From: Xestospongia muta
Lineage: Eukaryota; Porifera; Demospongiae; Haplosclerida; Petrosiidae
Assembly (NCBI GenBank): GCA_963693285.1
Contig: OY848917.1
Coordinates: forward strand, 31,693,245 to 31,757,244
Direction of reading: 5' to 3'
DNA length: 64,000 nt
Positions 60,592-64,000 of this stretch are shown piece after piece (position 1 is the first letter of the stretch; each line of letters begins with the position of its first letter). A model generated the notes under the pieces. It made no database searches. It was not told the DNA's origin and saw nothing but the letters and a program-made list of their open reading frames with translations. The position numbers and the translations under genes are program-made.

Positions 60592-60785
60592 ATAGGCCTT
60601 GATTTTGTATTTGTTTTTCATTTAAAAGATTTATTCTCATTGTCAAAGGATTTAAACAGAAAGCTAATACACACGCACATAGCTATTACACACTTAACAG
60701 TAACGATAAACTATTATAGACTGTTTTAAAACCTAGGAGACAAGACTCATGCAACCCCATATAATTAATACTTTCATGGTTCCCC
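60592..60785. repeat. 3'-flank block of the paralog unit, copy 3
   Basis: ataggccttgat, tatttgtttttcatt and atacacacgcacat, in the same order as at 49780 and 52612. Confidence 0.75.
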
Positions 60786-60791
60786 TTTCAT

Positions 60792-60824
60792 GATATTAAC
60801 ATAGAATAGTTCTATGTTAATATC
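60792..60824. repeat. Perfect 15-bp palindrome with 3-nt loop
   Basis: GATATTAACATAGAA, tag, TTCTATGTTAATATC. Only the right half and following sequence recur in the copy at 62604. Confidence 0.9.
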
Positions 60825-61082
60825 AAATGAAAAAGAGAGAAAGAGATAGTTGTGATCACAAAATGATTAATTTGTATTTTAAGTACGTTGTAGCTGTAAT
60901 TAACAAAAGGTCAGTTTGGAAGTTATCATCTTCATGAATATGATTAACTAAATAAACTAGGGAACATAGGAACAAGATAAACGAAGTGAGAAATCTGAAG
61001 TCATTGGACATCTGTTTATGTAAGCAGACAGCTGCACCTCAATTACATAGTTATATAAACTATACCACTCAGTTTTGAATAA
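60812..61082 (+). repeat. ~270-bp noncoding duplication, copy 1
   Basis: Nearly identical to 62604-62878: ctatgttaa(t/c)atcaaatg, aaaagagagaaagagatagt, gaacaagataaa, ggacatctgtttatgtaagc, gcacctcaattacata. Confidence 0.92.
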
Positions 61083-62603
61083 TCATGTGAAGGAAAAATA
61101 TTAAGAAAACTCAGGTGCGTCATTCTTTAAGTCCATGGATGTTGTCTGATGGCAGAACATTAATCTCTTTTTAGTACCATTGCTACCTTGTACAGTCTAG
61201 TTATAGATATAATGGATGATATTATGGAAGATTTTATATAAGTACATGTTACATTTTGATTCTGAACTTGATTATTGCAAACATATCAATGTGATAGGTG
61301 AACGAATCAACATTTGAATACAAGAAATGATTGTTTCCCATGGTTATTACATATGCTTTCAGCAAGGTAATCATACAACATTCATGGAGATAGAGAGAAA
61401 AATCTGACTCCAGACTTGTTATGTTAATAGTGTACCAACCATGAACAGGAAAATACGTTAGGATAGGATAGGCACATCTGATCCTACCTCAACTACATGC
61501 TTTCTTTTCATTCAAGACAAATACTATCCACATCAATTCCTTTTTCTCTTTTAATGTTTAGTCTATGTTTTATGAGTTCTGCTTAGTACACAGATACTTT
61601 CAATCAACAACCCCTTTCAATCATTCAAGCTATGGGCACAGTGATATTCTTGTCAACAAACTCAATTATTTGTCCTTTACCTAAAAGACAATTGTCTCTG
61701 GCAAATTCTCTTGAAAAGTGAAGTAAATGTTTACAAAATTCAAGACAATAAATGAACTTAAAACCTTAGTTTAATTCTTAAGGTAATAATAAACTGAACA
61801 TGTGCTAATTTTCAGGTTGAGTTGTTATGAGTCAATTGAAGCAATTATGGGAAGAATGTTTAGTGCACTTTGCTTGCCAACAAGGGTACTAGTTTTTGAG
61901 AGATAGTTTAAGCCCTGGACTGAAACTTTCTTATTCAAGTATGTTTTAGCTTTACTAACGTTGCAGTAAAAATTGTTACAACAGCTTCAAATTCAACAGT
62001 TAAAAGTATTTTCAAGAAATATAACTAGATTGCATGAATACCTCAGTGTAGATGTATTTGTAGAATTGTGGCCTAAAATGATAAAGTTGTGACAAAGTAG
62101 TAATACAAATACTTTGGAATAACACTAGCACTTGTGGTATAAACTAAGTTTAGAAACTGTCTAAGGATAAATGATATTCATAGATTGTTGTTCATCAGTT
62201 ATTATTTTTTTATTGCCACAGACAGTCATAACTTAAATTAAAATGGTTCATGCTATTTACTTTTTCATAAAGCAAATCTTGAAGGAGTCATTCAGTAAAT
62301 GGAAATAGCTTTCATATCAATTTGACCTGTTAATAGAAATCGTATCGATAAAGACAGCTGCCTCAATAAGATATGTTTATACAAAGTACATGAGGGATAT
62401 CACTCAGTTAAAGTGAAACTATTACACTGTCTTTGCTTTCATCTGGAGAAGTACTAATATAAATTCTCCTTAAAGTCAAACTTTAGTTTACATACATATG
62501 CATGTATTGGATCATACAACACCATTAACTTTGTAATTTTATCCTAGTATACTTGGCCATGAATGCATGTGTATATGTAGCTAGATCATTGCACTTAGTT
62601 TCT
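61083..62603. other. Intergenic, no gene seen
   Basis: About 1.5 kb of AT-rich DNA between the two copies of the duplicated block. I see no defensible coding sequence. ttgacctgttaatagaa and gacagctgcctcaataagat near 62320-62370 weakly echo the 50-54 kb array (in inverse). Confidence 0.5.
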
Positions 62604-62878
62604 ATGTTAACATCAAATGAAAAAGAGAGAAAGAGATAGTTGTGATCACAAAAATGATTGACTTGTATTAAGTTGTAGCTCTAATTAACAAAAGGTCAGT
62701 TTGGAAGTTACCATCTTCATGAATATGATTAACTAAATAAACTAGGGAACAAAGGAACAAGATAAATGAAGTGAGAAATCTGAAGTCATTGGACATCTGT
62801 TTATGTAAGCAGACAGCTGCACCTCAATTACATAAGGTTATATAAATTAGGAGGGAACTTATACTACTCAGTTTTGAA
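62604..62878 (+). repeat. ~270-bp noncoding duplication, copy 2
   Basis: Counterpart of 60812-61082, about 95% similar by eye, with a short insertion (aggagggaact) near its right end. Confidence 0.92.
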
Positions 62879-62944
62879 TAGGGAACAATAGATTTATTAC
62901 TATAGGAAATAATTACATATGTATGATATATATAAAAAACATGT

Positions 62945-63380
62945 TGTGTTGCCCAAACGGTTCCTCCTCACTCACCCACTGGGGCTTCCACTTAGGCTCC
63001 AGGATTCCCTGCTATTGCTAGCTAGGACCGCCACCATGACCTGGTAACCCTCATTCGAAGAGGAGGTAATCCTGGCTGGAACTTCGCTCTCACTTCAAAC
63101 CAGCCGTACAGGATTCGAGCTCTGCGGGATGTCTGGGTCCACAATGCACCAGACCTCGTCACGTTTAAAGGGTGACTACCAGCCATATCCTAGTCGGCCT
63201 TTCGGATAATCTTACGAGTATGTTGGTAACCATCTCAGAGGTCATAATGTATTGCAGACACTGGCCCACAACACAACGTATCCAAGCTTATCTTGGTTTC
63301 TTTTTTATATGTACTTATGATTTTGTCTTCAGGCTCTTGTGGGGCGTCATTGCGCATACTTATGAATCTCATTAACGTCA
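62945..63380. mobile_element. GC-richer segment, possible SINE or inserted repeat
   Basis: About 430 bp with much higher GC and CpG than its surroundings (tgcccaaacggttcctcctc, ggaccgccaccatgacctgg, cctagtcggcctttcggata), flanked on both sides by (TA)n DNA. On the minus strand gagctcgaatcctg resembles a Pol III B box (GGTTCGAATCC) and a degenerate A box may be near ggtggcggtcc, but the order and spacing are not convincing. No open frame of note. Best described as an inserted element of unknown class. Confidence 0.4.
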
Positions 63381-63409
63381 ACTATGAATATGATTACTAG
63401 CATATATAA

Positions 63410-64000
63410 TTTTATATATATATATATATATGTATATGTATGAACTATAAAAAGACTGTTAAAATAATTAAAATTAAATCTATACTTTTAAGGACACAAG
63501 AATAAAACTAATCCAGCTAAAGCAAACTAGAACAACACTATTAATTATAATAATTTTTATCATATTTAATTTTATAGAGATTTAAAAGAATTAAAATCCT
63601 TACCTAAACACTCTTCTTCATTATCTTTTTTCCTTCTAATTTTATAACAGCTCCTTTAGTTCCTCAGGTGTAATTTTTTAAAGGAGCTCGAGAGATAATA
63701 AATATTTCTTTATGTAATAATGATAAATGCAACATGTATCCTGATCCACTAATAAGAATGCTTTAAGTTAATTCAAATCATGAATATTATCAAACAATGC
63801 ATCCAATATATATATATAGCTTGGCAGGTATGTTCAGGTGGGACACACACACACACAAATATATATATATATACACACACACGCACATATATATATATAT
63901 ATGCATCACTAATCCAATGGTACTAATATTAATGACAAAATAATGTAATTCTCCGATATATCTTCCAACTGATATATTGGTTTACATATGTATAATAAAA
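63410..64000. repeat. AT/AC microsatellites, no gene
   Basis: (TA)n runs at 63413-63431 and 63809-63817, and a compound (AC)n/(TA)n tract at 63845-63902. No coding signal up to the right edge. Confidence 0.7.

Noticed and set aside
62945..63380. tRNA gene or clear tRNA-derived SINE
   Set aside because: A B-box-like motif is present, but I could not fold a cloverleaf or place an A box at proper spacing. Kept only as an unclassified element.

Overview
The window looks like nuclear DNA of a marine sponge. It is AT-rich, its genes are split by short GT-AG introns (many of 50-100 bp), and its proteins are of animal type: an R-Smad, galactocerebrosidase, CMC2, a CYP46-like P450, a beta/gamma-crystallin and an AMOP/VWD/EGF receptor. 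A demosponge such as Amphimedon is my best guess. That is inference from gene content and compactness, not a database match. Most genes are multi-exon, so coordinates give start codon to stop codon (introns included) and the evidence text describes the exons I could splice by eye.

Layout. 0.3-1.7 kb: 5' part of a Smad2/3-type gene (minus), running off the left edge. 2.1-3.8 kb: a 60-bp duplication and two hAT transposon remnants. 5.0-10.2 kb: an SLC35F-type transporter (minus), head to head with a ~1,200-residue ankyrin-repeat MAP3K19/YSK4-like kinase (plus, 10.6-19.9 kb). 20.2-21.4 kb: an intronless GT92 glycosyltransferase. 21.5-25.7 kb: GALC (GH59), preceded by a broken copy of its own first exons. 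26.8-28.8 kb: a DUF547 protein (minus). 29.7-29.9 kb: CMC2 (minus). 30.7-33.4 kb: a CYP46-like cytochrome P450 (minus). 34-36.7 kb: a decayed MULE transposase, a dispersed repeat and a cystathionine beta-synthase (CBS) pseudogene. 37.1-43.8 kb: a large type I membrane protein (minus) with IgGFc-binding, possible TIG, AMOP, VWD and six EGF domains plus a transmembrane segment. 44.2-46.7 kb: second decayed copies of CBS and of the MULE transposase. 49.2-60.5 kb: two paralogous small genes of a family I do not firmly recognise, with conserved promoters, about 10.8 kb apart. Between them lie noncoding tandem arrays, a third 3'-flank 'ghost' and a beta/gamma-crystallin gene. 60.5-64 kb: duplicated noncoding blocks, a GC-richer segment and microsatellites.

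The genes do not form one pathway. Two lipid-related enzymes (GALC and the CYP46-like P450) lie in the same 11 kb, but nothing in the sequence shows they work together. The least ordinary parts are the small-protein paralogs with shared promoters, the chimeric adhesion receptor, the repeated use of long CT microsatellites as the pyrimidine tract of 3' splice sites, and a MITE family with exact 9-bp target duplications.
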